A DNA stretch of 64,000 nucleotides from Dromaius novaehollandiae (lineage: Eukaryota; Chordata; Aves; Casuariiformes; Dromaiidae): the NCBI RefSeq assembly GCF_036370855.1, contig NC_088101.1, forward strand, positions 40,842,544 through 40,906,543. Direction: 5' to 3'. Position 1 is the first letter of the stretch. Each line of letters opens with the position of its first letter. Positions 53,601-63,389 of this stretch are shown here, in pieces. The notes under the pieces were generated by a model. That model was not told the DNA's origin and ran no database searches. It saw only the letters and a program-made list of their open reading frames with translations. A program made the position numbers and the translations under genes.

Positions 53601-56600
53601 TACTGTTTGACCAAGCTTTCATTTTTAAAAATAATTAAGGATTCATAATTAGATTTTCTACTCTTCAATTATTCAAGTAGACATAACATACCTAAAAGTT
53701 AAGATCTGTACTTATTCATTATTATATATATGGTAGACAGTCCTCTAAACAGATTTCTCTTTGAATTAAGAAAAGCTGATTGGATTTGAAAACAATTACT
53801 ACTTTTTAAGAACCAAAGTTCTTTTTAAGAACTGAAGTTAATGCACTTATACTTGTCTTTCCAAATTCCTAATCTATGCCTCTTATTTTGTAGAGCAACT
53901 ATTGTGTAATTAAACATTGTTCGAAGGCTGAAAAGGCTAGGCTTATTAAAGTTTCAGTTTCTTCCTTTCACTGCTGTTACCACTGAATGAAAAAGTCAAA
54001 AATCTGCACTACCTGGATTGTGTGGAGTATGTGCAGTATCAAAATTGAGGTTACCGTAATATGTGAACATCTGTGTTTTAACATGGCTGGCAAGCTTTCT
54101 GGCAGCTCTTGTTCCCAGAGCTCCTGGAGAAGACCCAGATATGTTCGTGTTCAGAATCAGGTAGAAAGGCAGTCTGGTTGGATGATTGTGGTGGCATTGG
54201 TTTTGTTTTATAAAGGAATTGTTTGAACTTTCTAGAACATCCTGTAGCGTTTATTCAGTAAGAATCGACTTCACTTGGTAGAACCGCTCCTAATGAGCAG
54301 CAGTGGGAAATAGCATGCTTCTGGAATCATCTGGGGCATCCAGCGATAATAGCAATTCCTTTGCTTGCTAGGTAGAGGACTACAAGATTTTTGGCCTCCT
54401 TGATGTAAATTACCAGTGTCAGAGGGCATTGGAGAGTATTTACTGACGGGCTTCCAAATGCTTGAACAAGCCCATAAATAGGCAGTTTAACTATGCCTTG
54501 TATCTCTGGTTGCTGTGGAGATCATTAAAACTGCTTCATACAGTCATTTTTTTTGGTTGCTGCTGTATGGTAGATTTCCATGCTACCTGCACAGATAAAT
54601 TCTGTGTATGCAAAAAGGGGCCAGATTTGGGACCTTAAACACTTAGGCTGCATATTGATCTGATATTCTTCTATGGCAATGGTTTTCAAGTGTCTCCGTT
54701 CCCCCCCCCCCGCTTTCCCCCCGGCTAAGTCTCACTAAGGAAAATAACCAGTTCAACACTGTCGACCAGTAATTAGCAGTGTATTGATGATTGAATCAGC
54801 GTATAACCTTTTGTTTCTGCATGTGGTGTTGGCTGACAAACTTGCTGTGAAGAGCAGAAGTAGGAATGCCCACTGCTTAATTGTGTTAAAACAAACAGTT
54901 CTGTAGGTAGCACTTAAGTTAAAATTCGTGTTGGATAAATGTACAAATGATCTTAAGAGCAGAAGCCCCAACCCAGATTGTTGTTCACCTAGGTGAATTC
55001 TCTAATCATGGGACTTGACATTCATTCCTTTCTCCCCTGACTTTTCCCCTCTGTTTCACTTGGCCAGTCATGGGAATAATTACTTTTCTCCAAAGTATCA
55101 CAGCTTCGGTGAGAAGCAGAGCATGTCTCGTGAGAGTTTGGCCACTTTTACGGGAGGATTGGGATATCCACAGGCAGAGAGGAAACTGGAACAAAAATCT
55201 CCCATACCCTGAGTAGGTACTCTGGCCAGTGAGCACCTGAGGTCCCATTTCGTACAGTGCTGCTGCACCACCTTTTCTAGCTCAGTTTTGAATAAAAATC
55301 ATTGTTTGCTTCAGTCTCTTATGTGGATGAAGCATGCCTACCTGATGAGGTTTTGCAAATCCCACATGGGTTTGTGTATGATATAACCTTGAGTGACTTT
55401 TATGCCACGCTGTCAAAATGGTGTCAGTTGTGAGGGTGAACAGCAAGTGAAGTTTTAAGCATGTGTGGATTCTTCCTGAGTAAAAGCACAAGCGCACATG
55501 CAGTTTAGGTTTAGGTGCACATGCATGAGGGTTTTGAGGGTTGCTGGCTTAGTCATGGCCTGCTTGGCTCTACTGTGTTAGGTATCTTTTACAGGAGGAG
55601 AGGTAGTGACTATGGGAATGATTGCAAACAAACTTTCTTTTGTATATTCTTTAATGAAAAATTGAGGAAAAGCAGGAACAAATTAAGAATCCTCCAAAAC
55701 CAACAGCAGTGAGAAAAGAGGAATTGTTAATCTGCAGGGTGACATCACCAGAACTGAAACACTTCATTCTATTACGTTTTTGATGTTTTGAGAGTGAATT
55801 TAAGGAAACAACATTCGTTTAGTCTGTACCAGACAAAAATAAAAACCTGGAAATTTTCTCCCATTTTAATTGGACTGTACCTAGTGGTTGTGGAATATTG
55901 TTTATAGCTATATATTTTTTTTTTCACCTCAATAGCAGTTTGGTGTCTGTTACTTTAAAGTAATGTCTGGACAGTTGTACAGATAATAATTGTCAAATAC
56001 AATACCTTTCATCCAAGAACAGAAAGCTGTGTAAACATGAATTAAGTAAGCTTTACAATATCTAGTAATATTGGAAAGTATTATCTCTTCTTTAGAGATG
56101 TTTTCCTGAGATAGCAGAAGGAAGCATAACCTGAAAAGAATTTGAATTAGAATTCTAGGCTCTGCTTTCTCTGTAACAAGTGCTGGAGGGAGGTCCTAAT
56201 TGCTCCTCATCTGGTCCTTGAGACTTATCAGTACTCAGATTTATTGGAGAGAGGCAGCAGCAAGCCCAGGCTCTTAGGTTTATGTGTGTTTACCAGCTAC
56301 ATCTGTGACAGAATCCAAGAGCACCATCACTCTTGGAGTGACCTGAAAGTGTTCAGGTTCATTCAATCTGCTAGTCATACTTGCCGCCCTGAGCTAGACT
56401 TGGTTTTATTCTGGCAGTAGTATCATAGTAGAAGAATTACAGATAATTGAGGTATTAATTTCTTTAATTGCCAGCAGTAAAAACCTAGTTTTGGTTGCTT
56501 CCATTTCAGCTAAGCTTAAACCATTTAACATTTTTCTGAGCTGATAAATTTTTGAGGGAGTTTTCAGCCATGGTTTTTCATGATTTGCAAGGAACAAGAA

Positions 56601-59600
56601 TAAAACAAAAAGAGTATGCTTTTTAATCATACAAAGAGAAGGAATCTGTAACAATTTTGTTGAAAAGTAATCATCATAATGCTTCCCAGCAGAGTCTTAA
56701 AATTCAGGGTGCTATCTCTTGCATGTCAGAAATGTGCTTTTAGCTCTGCTGGTGAACCTTAAGTCTTCATGTCCATATTTCTTAACTTCTGACTGATTTT
56801 GCAGATTTGGTTGTTTTTTAAACTTCTTTCGATATGATACACTGTTTTATGTAGGGACAGTAAAACTTAGTCCTCATAAAAGGAAAAAGCTCTAAAAATT
56901 TCTGATTTGTAATTGCTGTTTCTGAAAATCTGTAGAAGAAGAAGACATCCATCACAAGGGTTGTACTGGTTTGAAATTTCCTATTATGAAACCTGTGCCT
57001 CAGTGTCAGAAAAGATGACGGAGTGTTGTATATGTTTTGGAATTGGCTGAAGCGTGTCTGTTTCTGTGCCCTGCAATAAATAAAAAGTGTTAAATCTGCA
57101 GAAGAGACATTTGAGAGAGCCACACCTTTTAAAACATGTCAACTTCTATGATCAAGATTGAATAATTAAATTTTTTTATAGCTATTTCTTAATTTCCATT
57201 CTTTTTGTGGAGACCATTGAGGCACATGAGCATACACTCGCAGAGTAATATTCTGAAGTACAAGTCTCAACTTCAAACTTGTATATGAGATTCTTAAGCC
57301 CAGAGAAGAATTTGAAGTTACTGTGTACATAGATGTGCCATACATGAGTGATTCGTTATTTATTTTCTGTGTTTGGAATGGAACACTTTTATTGTAAACT
57401 TCTGTTGAGCATGATATTTAGTTTGCCAGTTTAAACACTTAATCAGTTTTCATTTGGAGTCTTCTATTATGACAGGATTAAAGGGATACAAGCTCTAAAA
57501 AAAACAAAAAAACAAAAAAAAACAATCTTTTTTTCAATTTTACAATTAATACCTGAGTTTAATAAACTTCCAATTAGTAAAATCATGCTTTTTGTTTACT
57601 TAGTTTTATTTCTCTATACTTAGAAAATTGATCATAAGCTCAGAAAAAGAAGGATTTAAATGTGGCTTTTAATAGGGCTTCAGTAGCTAAGACATGTTTC
57701 ACTAATAGCTGAAATAATGTGCTGACCCTTATTTCACATTAAAATGACCGGAGTTTGACACTAAGATGACAGCTGGTTGATACAGCTTGATATTTTAAAG
57801 TGCTTGAGTATATGTAAATATTATGACTGATCTTATAAGCGTGTTGGAAGATACTTCGAGAAATGTCCTAGTTTTAACAATTTACTGCAGTTCCCATTTT
57901 TTTGTTTGAGAATAATACTGCAGAAGATATTTTATCTGCTCTAGTCAAAGGACATAGATAGAATAATTAAGGACGTATAATTGACCCCCATAAACAAAGA
58001 TTGTAGATATTTTATATTTTTACTGAACAATATTGTAAGCGCTGTTGACTGTAAAAGCCTGGATTTCAGATTCCTCTAGTTGATCACTTAAAACAAAAAC
58101 AAAAAAACCCATAATGCTCAGAAAATATACTTCTTCAATGGCTGCTATAAAAATACATACATATATATACGTGTGTGTGTATCTTAAAATGTGCAATAAA
58201 TATATTGATAAGCTTTGGTTGAGTTTATTCAATCACAATGGAAATATGAGGGACAAATGATTTAGGATCAAAAAATGCAAGTCAACATATGAGATGTGAT
58301 TATGTTTTGGAACACAATGAACTTTCAAAGAAAGAAGTGTTACCTGTTGAATTAAAACTATTTAAAGTTTTTTAGCTCATTGGTTTTTGGCTAGTCAGAG
58401 CATTTTGACTTTTTTACTCCAAAACATTTTGCGAAATAAATTTCATGTGATCTAGCATCTTTCTTTCAAATACTGCATGATGTTTTATTCTGTTGAAAAC
58501 TATATAGATTTGTACAGAAACTCTTAAAAATTTGGGAGGATAGAAGTAGGTTAAAGAATAGCCAGTAATAAGCCAAAATTAGATGTAGCCTTTAAAATAC
58601 TGTTTGAATAAGGTAGAGAAACTATTAAGCAGGCAAAACATAAGGCTTTCCCACCATCAGTAAGTCTAATGAGTAATTCTGAGAGCTGGTATTAATGAAG
58701 CTTGTTTCACTGCAAATTTACATTTTGTAGACTGACTGCGAGTTCCAGCAGAAGCTTTTCCTCCCCTGGGGCATTTTGCAGGGTATACAGATGGCATAAT
58801 TACCTGTTTGCAATATGTATTAAAACATGGTGGTTACACATGCTTTGGGCCTATTTCAAGCATTCTTTTTTCTAGGGCTGATTTTTCAGTGGATCCACTC
58901 CCTGAAATGCTTGTTTGAACACCAGATTTGGTGCAAGGGAGGAGAGAAGAATGTATGACAAAGGATGAGGAGGGGCAAGCTGTGACCGCCCTGATGTAAA
59001 GCAGCATAAACTGTCATATTTTTTCCAATAAGGCCTGGTACTCTTTCCTTTGTTTGCTACCAGCGTTCTTGAAACTTGTTGGAAATTTGCTGTCTTTTCC
59101 AGCAGATGATGTATGAGCTTTAAAAGTGTTGGTATTTACAAATAAGTCCTCAGGTAAGTTTCATACAGTAAGGGAATAGACTGAGATGCAGGGAACATCT
59201 TGGAACAGAGAAAACATACAGAAGAGATCATGTAGAGGACACTGTGGAACTACTGTACCAAGAAGTATCACCTGAGCAGGCTTCACCTTATATTATCTAC
59301 ATTCACATCCATCACCACAGTGCTGCTGAATCATGGGGCAGGGGGAGTGGGTGCTAATATGCTTTAACCACCAAGTGGTTATTCTCAAGATTCCTCTCCA
59401 TCGTTCAGCTTTGGCTGACATTTGCTATTGGGCCCAAAACTTAGCTTGCAGGTGGGCTGGAAGAATCATAGACACATGGGAAAAAGCTGCAGATACAGAT
59501 GTACAGACATGTACACAGAGAGTATGATGGCTTGTTTTTCCTAAGGAAATCAGGCTAAAAATGGATAAGAAGATTGAAAGTAGGCTAGAAGGAGGAGTCA

Positions 59601-62600
59601 CACAGTAAAAAGGTATGAAGAATTGTACAGGTTAACCAAAGAGAAGCACTTGCTAAATAATAATTCATTCTTTATTTGTAGATTTGGTATAGATTCAAAC
59701 CTGTTTAAGCACTGATTCCCAAAGGAAGGGTCCTAAATGAGTATTTAGTCACCTAGATAGAAGTAAATTGTTCTGCAGAGATGCTGTGTGCCTGCAGGTA
59801 TCACTGGCTTTAGTAGACTTGGTACCTGATATTCCTCCAGTCGTACCTTATATTTGGGAGTTAATGAAATTAGTGGAGTGTAAATGGCATAATCCCCAGT
59901 ATTGACCCATAGGTTTTAAATGTGCAGCCACATAGAGGATTTTTAGCATCAGGCGTTCTCCTCAGGCATTGTAAGAGAAAACATTCTAGAAAACAGCAGG
60001 CTATTGAATTAGACCCTTGAGGCAAAATAAGTGAGATGATATTTGGTATGATGATTACACCAGACAAATTCTGTAACTAAAGCTGATCCTGAACAGAGTA
60101 TAGATGGATTGAAAGGAAGGGCTCTGACTGTTTTATCACCTTAACACAGGCATTCAGCTCAGTGTGTGATGCGTCTGTGCTGTGCTATTCTGAGGCAGCA
60201 GAACCTGGCAGTTACCTACCAGCCATGAGTTTGCAGTCCTGGCCAACTGCAAGTGAAAGCACTTGTTCAGGAGGGTGACTGGCAGCAGATACGGTGACAC
60301 CATGATTAGCAGTATTTTCTTTATCTGCTTTGATGGACTAACGAATGGAGTTCTGATGGTGTGGTGCTCTGGTGATGCTTGTGCAAAATTTCTGGGTAAG
60401 GAGATAAACAGCTTCAAGATAGCTGATAATCGTACCTACTTGATGCTGCAGCCTGATCGATACTCTCTGCAAGTAGAATGAATGATTCGTGCTACATGTC
60501 ATTGGAGACAAAGATAAGTCTTCTTCCAGAAAGGAGGGAGGAAGGGCATCTGCACAGATATTTAAGTAAGCAACGTAACGGGAGCACGAAGTACAGCACG
60601 AGTAGGTCTTCCTACCTGGAAAGTGTCTTGGGACAACAGTTGCTCTAAGGAGATCACAGTTACCTTTCTGGAAATAGCTCTGGCCACAGTGGCAAACCTG
60701 CTGTTACGTGCTTGTACTTTACCTTCCGTTGTCTTCTTGCCACTTTACTTGAGAAATGTGGTGGGGATCTGAGCCATGGGAGGTAAGGTCTTGTGCTCTA
60801 GTGCTGTCTGTTTACACAAATAACAAATCATCAAGTGTAAACCAAAATCGATTTAAGATTTGCTTCCTCTTCTGTGCTTCAAGTCTAAGTAGGAATTACA
60901 TATAGGTATATAAAATTAGATTACCTACCCAGCAGCACATGTAAGTATAGTAATCTTGCTTACGTTAACATAAACAATAGATTGGATTATCGTAAGATAG
61001 AAATGGATAACTGCAACTGGGATATTGTCGTAGCTTTGCTCTGCAGTTGCATGTATTTGCAGGGGTATCCATACCATCTCCAGAGACAGGCCTGCTGTTA
61101 CTAAAGCTCGCACTGGAAAACTTTGCAAGACTAGTAATAGCAAATAGCCGTAAAAGGTGGCTGTTGTACCCTCGAGGTGTGAGCACAGTTGTTGCTCTTG
61201 GATTGTTTCCTTATTAGTGTTTAGAGAGCTGCTTTGCTTTAGGAGCCAAGTGCCATTGTATGAGAGCAAGCAAGTGAAGAGCTTTCTCTGAAAGCTTTCA
61301 GGAAGTTGAAATTGATTTCAGAGCAAAGTCTGGTATCCTTAATGAGCAGTTCAGCTGCTTAGCAGGAAGTCAGCCATGTGGCAATCCACAGATAATTTAC
61401 ATGAACTAACTTTATGAACCTATATTTTGAACATGACCTTAGCATATCCAGCCTCCTCCCCCAACAACCTAAATAAACAAAAAACTAGGAGTATAATTCA
61501 GTAAAATAACTGTGTGGGGGGGTAATACTGAGTTGTAATTAATACAGTGTTCTTCCTTTGCTTGAGAGTGAGCATAGGTAATACATTTAGAGCTGAATCT
61601 TCACTGGATGATTTAAAATTGTGTAAATGTAACGTAAGAGATTCTTTCTATTTTCTATCATTTTTTTTCAATATAACTTTGGGGGCAGTGGTTTTTCTTG
61701 GCTTTTAGTTGAAAGTATTCTTTTTTCCTGTATTAATTTTTTTCTTTTTTACATATATATATATATACACACACTAACCCCTAATTTTCTAGTTGTTCTC
61801 AACTGTAGTGCCTTCCAAAGGTTGCTGTGTTTTTCAGCCGCTGGCTAAAATACAGTTAGTGAAGTCTGTTTATCTGGTGAATTGGTTATGATGCGCAAGT
61901 ATTGTACTGGCCAAGCTGGCAGAGTGATCATAAACTGGCCTCAGCCAAAAGACCTCTTCCATAACTTTAAGTTTTATTTACTGTAATTGCCATCTGTGAG
62001 TCAATCACTCAGGTATGCACTGAACTTAAGTACTGTTGATTGAAAATGAGTCTCAGATTATAGAGTGGAGTGATCAAGGTAAAACTATATCTGTAATTTA
62101 TGTAACATCCTCCCTTTTCAAAGACTTAATGCAAACACACTTTTAAATGTTATTTCAGTGAAATCACTCTTCCAATGAATGTGGGTGTATATCTATAATC
62201 TGGACCTGTGCTGTGTTGCAGCATGTGTGCTGCCACTGCTGCGCGTCCACATTAGCAAGGCACTGAATCAAAGCCAGGACAGCCTACAAAGACGTAGAGG
62301 TCATCAGTGCAAGCTTAGTACCACACTGGCATAGTTACATGGCTTTTAGTTTGTTTGGAGCCTAGGCAAAGCAAATTCACACCTGGAAGAAGCGTGAGGC
62401 AGAGTGAGTACATGTCAGCCAGGTTTAATTTGAGTAAATATACTGTGTGGGCAACTTTTCATAGCTTTTGTTTTTGAGGTACTGCTTACATGCATGTTAT
62501 TTCCTAGATTGACGTAATTGATCCAGTTTATCATTTCTTTCCCCTGCCAGCAGGATATGGACCTCTGATGCATCATGTATGCACACTGTCCATGCCAAAA

Positions 62601-63389
62601 TAAAATGTCAGAAGCTACCTTCAGGATGAGGAGAGCAGAACTGTTTCTGTCATAAATACTAAGCTATTAGATGAGTTTAATGGTATGAAAGCCTGGCCAC
62701 CTGAGGTTGAGATTAGACAAGAGTCTAATCACAGTGCTGACGTGCAGTAAATCTAGGCTTGCACCAGTGACTGAAGCCTCTAAATTTGCCTGTGTAGCAA
62801 AGAGAGAATGGGATCTCCACTACCCAGCACCTTAAGAACATCTGGGTTAGCCAGCGAAAATGCCAAAGAGAAGGGTGCATCTGAAACAATCTAAATAACA
62901 TAGCCATGTTAAACAACTATTAAAACAAGCCATGGTTCATGTCAGAATTGTTTTGATTGTTCTCTTCAAATAAAAAACAAAAACCAAAAGAATCCCACCA
63001 GCAAAAACCCCCCAAACCAGTTATTTTTCTGCCAAATGTATTACCTGCTCGGCACTGGGATACAGAAATAATATTAAATTCTTCATATAAATTAGTTTAT
63101 ATTTTGCACATTTTGAAACAAATTCAGTCTTTTTCTTTTTTTTTTAAAGTCTCAATGCTTTTTACTTGTTTTACCTTTTTATCTGTTGCATAAAATGTTT
63201 GGATGTGTTAATTTGTGATGCCATACATAATTTGCTAAGTGCTGCCAGCATTTATTAAATCTGAACCATAGGAATGGTTCAAGCTACAGTAAAATAAGAG
63301 CCCCAGTGTTGTGAAAATGGCTGTAACGGTTCTGTTGTTTCATTTCCAGCACCCGGTCTCACTGGAGTTGTTGGAGGGCGTCCTAGAGT
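15562..63389 (+). CDS. AtuA-family (acyclic terpene utilisation, former DUF1446) protein, 14 exons, 3' end outside window
   Basis: Fourteen exons (15562-15727, 16086-16186, 16721-16790, 17716-17846, 20461-20549, 23037-23136, 23974-24017, 25219-25296, 35970-36166, 38506-38570, 41566-41672, 44809-44917, 51741-51840, 63350-63389) join in phase to 465 residues with no stop, all with GT/AG borders. Residues 1-31 hold seven Arg and no acid, consistent with a mitochondrial presequence. The domain begins near [12 protein letters not shown] (40-51) and carries the family blocks [29 protein letters not shown] (115-129), VVAGDD (147-152), [14 protein letters not shown] (197-210), [17 protein letters not shown] (238-254), SKPPDTGG (279-286), [33 protein letters not shown] and [13 protein letters not shown]. 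Bacterial relatives are linked to terpenoid (citronellol/geraniol) breakdown, but the reaction of AtuA is not established. Bacterial proteins run on into a smaller C-terminal domain, expected here beyond the right edge. Family assignment is confident; location and function are inference. Confidence 0.92.
15728..16085 (+). other. AtuA-like intron 1, GC-rich
   Basis: Lies wholly in the CpG island. Contains a run of 14 C (16000-16013) followed by a repeated cccggg tract. The opposite strand could form G-quadruplex-like structures. No coding content is supported, although long GC-rich open frames cross it on both strands. Confidence 0.75.
16086..16186 (+). CDS. AtuA-like exon 2
   Basis: Residues 56-89, [20 protein letters not shown] then [13 protein letters not shown], a well conserved family block. 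Acceptor GCTAG|TG, donor CCC|GTAAGT. Confidence 0.93.
16721..16790 (+). CDS. AtuA-like exon 3
   Basis: Residues 90-112, [20 protein letters not shown] then HRK. Acceptor TTGTTTCAG, donor AAAG|GTATGC. Introns 2 and 3 on either side (16187-16720, 16791-17715) show nothing recognisable. Confidence 0.92.
17716..17846 (+). CDS. AtuA-like exon 4
   Basis: Residues 113-156: [20 protein letters not shown], the glycine-rich signature, then [14 protein letters not shown]. Acceptor TGTTTAG, donor GAG|GTATTT. These are the most diagnostic motifs of the family. Confidence 0.95.
19303..19635. repeat. compound (TG)n/(TA)n microsatellite with higher-order repeats
   Basis: About 330 bases of almost pure alternating purine and pyrimidine: TG runs, TA runs, and several returns of the phrase cacatatacaatgtgtgtgt. 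The alternation suits Z-DNA or cruciform formation. All open frames here are low-complexity and not coding. Confidence 0.9.
19760..20065. repeat. degenerate minisatellite beside the microsatellite
   Basis: Loose repetition of a unit built around cagttactagcacctggg / cagtagctggcgcctag / ctccaactgctagtactcgg, separated by pyrimidine-rich spacers such as cccaggtcttcccag and gatccctccgg. About four to five diverged units can be seen by eye; unit length and borders are uncertain. Confidence 0.45.
20461..20549 (+). CDS. AtuA-like exon 5
   Basis: Residues 157-186, [20 protein letters not shown] then [10 protein letters not shown]. Acceptor TTTTAATAG, donor CTTGG|GTGAGT. Confidence 0.93.
20550..23036 (+). 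other. AtuA-like intron 5
   Basis: 2.5 kb, AT-rich. One weak MIR-like fragment near its 3' end is listed separately; no other gene or repeat is recognised. Confidence 0.6.
22655..22765 (+). repeat. possible MIR-like SINE fragment
   Basis: The stretch agagcatgggtttagaagcc, then aggagtcatgcattctggg, and further on a cttgagcagttcacctgg-like part follow the order of the MIR consensus but are strongly diverged. Tentative. Confidence 0.3.
23037..23136 (+). CDS. AtuA-like exon 6
   Basis: Residues 186-219: [20 protein letters not shown] then [13 protein letters not shown]. Acceptor ATCTTTAG, donor TTCA|GTAAGT. Confidence 0.94.
23974..24017 (+). CDS. AtuA-like exon 7, a 44-bp exon
   Basis: Residues 220-234, [15 protein letters not shown]. 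Acceptor TTCTTCTAG, donor GGAAG|GTAAAT. Introns 6 and 7 beside it (23137-23973, 24018-25218) show a T-rich tract near 23,270 and nothing else recognised. Confidence 0.93.
25219..25296 (+). CDS. AtuA-like exon 8
   Basis: Residues 234-260: [20 protein letters not shown] then HTVPDW. Acceptor TTCCCAG. The donor must be GACTG|GTAGGT, because this makes Trp260 across the junction and keeps the DWHNIGFP frame into exon 9; using GTAACC three bases on would add an in-frame stop. Confidence 0.92.
25297..35969 (+). other. AtuA-like intron 8, 10.7 kb
   Basis: No supported gene. Holds a MIR-like SINE (listed). An open frame of 118 codons lies on the minus strand (26203-26559) in a locally less AT-rich patch, but I do not recognise the protein. 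The rest is AT-rich unique-looking sequence with short homopolymer runs. Confidence 0.6.
33985..34095 (+). repeat. MIR-like SINE fragment
   Basis: Good match by eye to the MIR core: cactgatcttgctgtgtaac, then gggtgaatcacc, then ctcctcatctgtaaaattgc and aataattac. This is the clearest SINE fossil in the window. Confidence 0.75.
35970..36166 (+). CDS. AtuA-like exon 9
   Basis: Residues 260-326, [40 protein letters not shown] and [20 protein letters not shown]. Acceptor ATATTCCAG, donor CCAG|GTTAGT. It is the longest internal exon seen in this gene. Confidence 0.95.
36167..38505 (+). other. AtuA-like intron 9
   Basis: 2.3 kb. Has a short repeat of tgatcattttt phrases at about 36,395-36,440 and an A9/G9 homopolymer junction near 37,203-37,220. 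Nothing else recognised. Confidence 0.6.
38506..38570 (+). CDS. AtuA-like exon 10
   Basis: Residues 326-347, [20 protein letters not shown] then YK. Acceptor CATTTTAG, donor ATAAG|GTATAA. The donor lies inside a perfect 16-bp tandem duplication, so a second copy of the same donor follows at 38,587. Confidence 0.92.
38559..38590. repeat. 16-bp tandem duplication over the exon 10 donor
   Basis: The unit aaattttataaggtat occurs twice head to tail with no mismatch, covering the last 12 bases of exon 10 and the start of intron 10. Use of the second donor would insert 16 bases with an immediate in-frame TAA. Confidence 0.9.
38571..41565 (+). other. AtuA-like intron 10
   Basis: 3.0 kb. Contains an A run at about 38,842-38,858, a T18 run at 39,531-39,548, a CR1-like LINE fragment (listed), and a short CG/CA repeat at about 41,182-41,202. 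Confidence 0.65.
40790..40990 (+). repeat. CR1-type LINE 3' fragment
   Basis: The string of phrases tagctttccaaaagaaatag, acatttaaaagtagactgga, taaagtgcttgaaaactt and ttagcagattcttccatctg follows the order of old CR1 3' ends (the AGACTGGATAAAGCACTTG region through the TCTTTTCCATCTCT region). Diverged and truncated; limits approximate. Confidence 0.6.
41566..41672 (+). CDS. AtuA-like exon 11
   Basis: Residues 348-383: [20 protein letters not shown] then [16 protein letters not shown]. The acceptor is ATCATTAG|GTAAGT; the exon itself starts with a donor-like GTAAGT, but phase and family alignment require it as coding. Donor AAAAG|GTTAGT. Confidence 0.93.
41673..44808 (+). other. AtuA-like intron 11
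   Basis: 3.1 kb, AT-rich. An open frame (43629-43940) follows an acceptor-like cttctcctctcag but has no recognised protein content and no family support. Nothing else recognised. Confidence 0.6.
44809..44917 (+). CDS. AtuA-like exon 12
   Basis: Residues 383-419: [20 protein letters not shown] then [16 protein letters not shown]. Acceptor TTGTTGCAG, donor GGT|GTAAGT. Confidence 0.94.
44918..51740 (+). other. AtuA-like intron 12
   Basis: 6.8 kb. Contains a T20 run (45,446-45,465), a TG/TA microsatellite (about 47,286-47,312), an A14-15 run near 48,950, and the alternating homopolymer block listed separately. No gene supported. Confidence 0.65.
50483..50611. repeat. alternating T / G / GGCC homopolymer block, probable artefact
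   Basis: Runs of T (8 to 31 long) alternate with runs of G or C and with GGCC junctions. The pattern is neither a normal microsatellite nor a transposon poly(A) tail. It most likely reflects a poly(T) tract corrupted during sequencing or gap filling. Confidence 0.75.
51741..51840 (+). CDS. AtuA-like exon 13
   Basis: Residues 420-453: [20 protein letters not shown] then [13 protein letters not shown]. Acceptor TTGGAAGCAG, donor ATGG|GTAAAT. Confidence 0.94.
51841..63349 (+). other. AtuA-like intron 13, 11.5 kb
   Basis: The longest intron. Contains a C-rich tract with a C15 run (53,023-53,053), a C-rich tract near 54,700-54,722 and short TA/TG runs near 52,507, 58,157 and 61,752. No gene, RNA or clear transposon recognised; open frames do not exceed about 115 codons. 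Confidence 0.6.
53023..53053. repeat. C-rich homopolymer tract
   Basis: ccccccacccc followed by ctctttcc and a run of 15 C, within intron 13. Simple-sequence tract with no other meaning seen. Confidence 0.85.
63350..63389 (+). CDS. AtuA-like exon 14, a 40-bp exon
   Basis: Residues 453-465 plus two bases, [13 protein letters not shown](V). Acceptor TCATTTCCAG, donor AGAGT|GTAAGT. With exon 13 it makes MAPGLTG, a conserved family end block. At least one more exon must follow to the right, because the codon is split and no stop has been reached. Confidence 0.93.
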
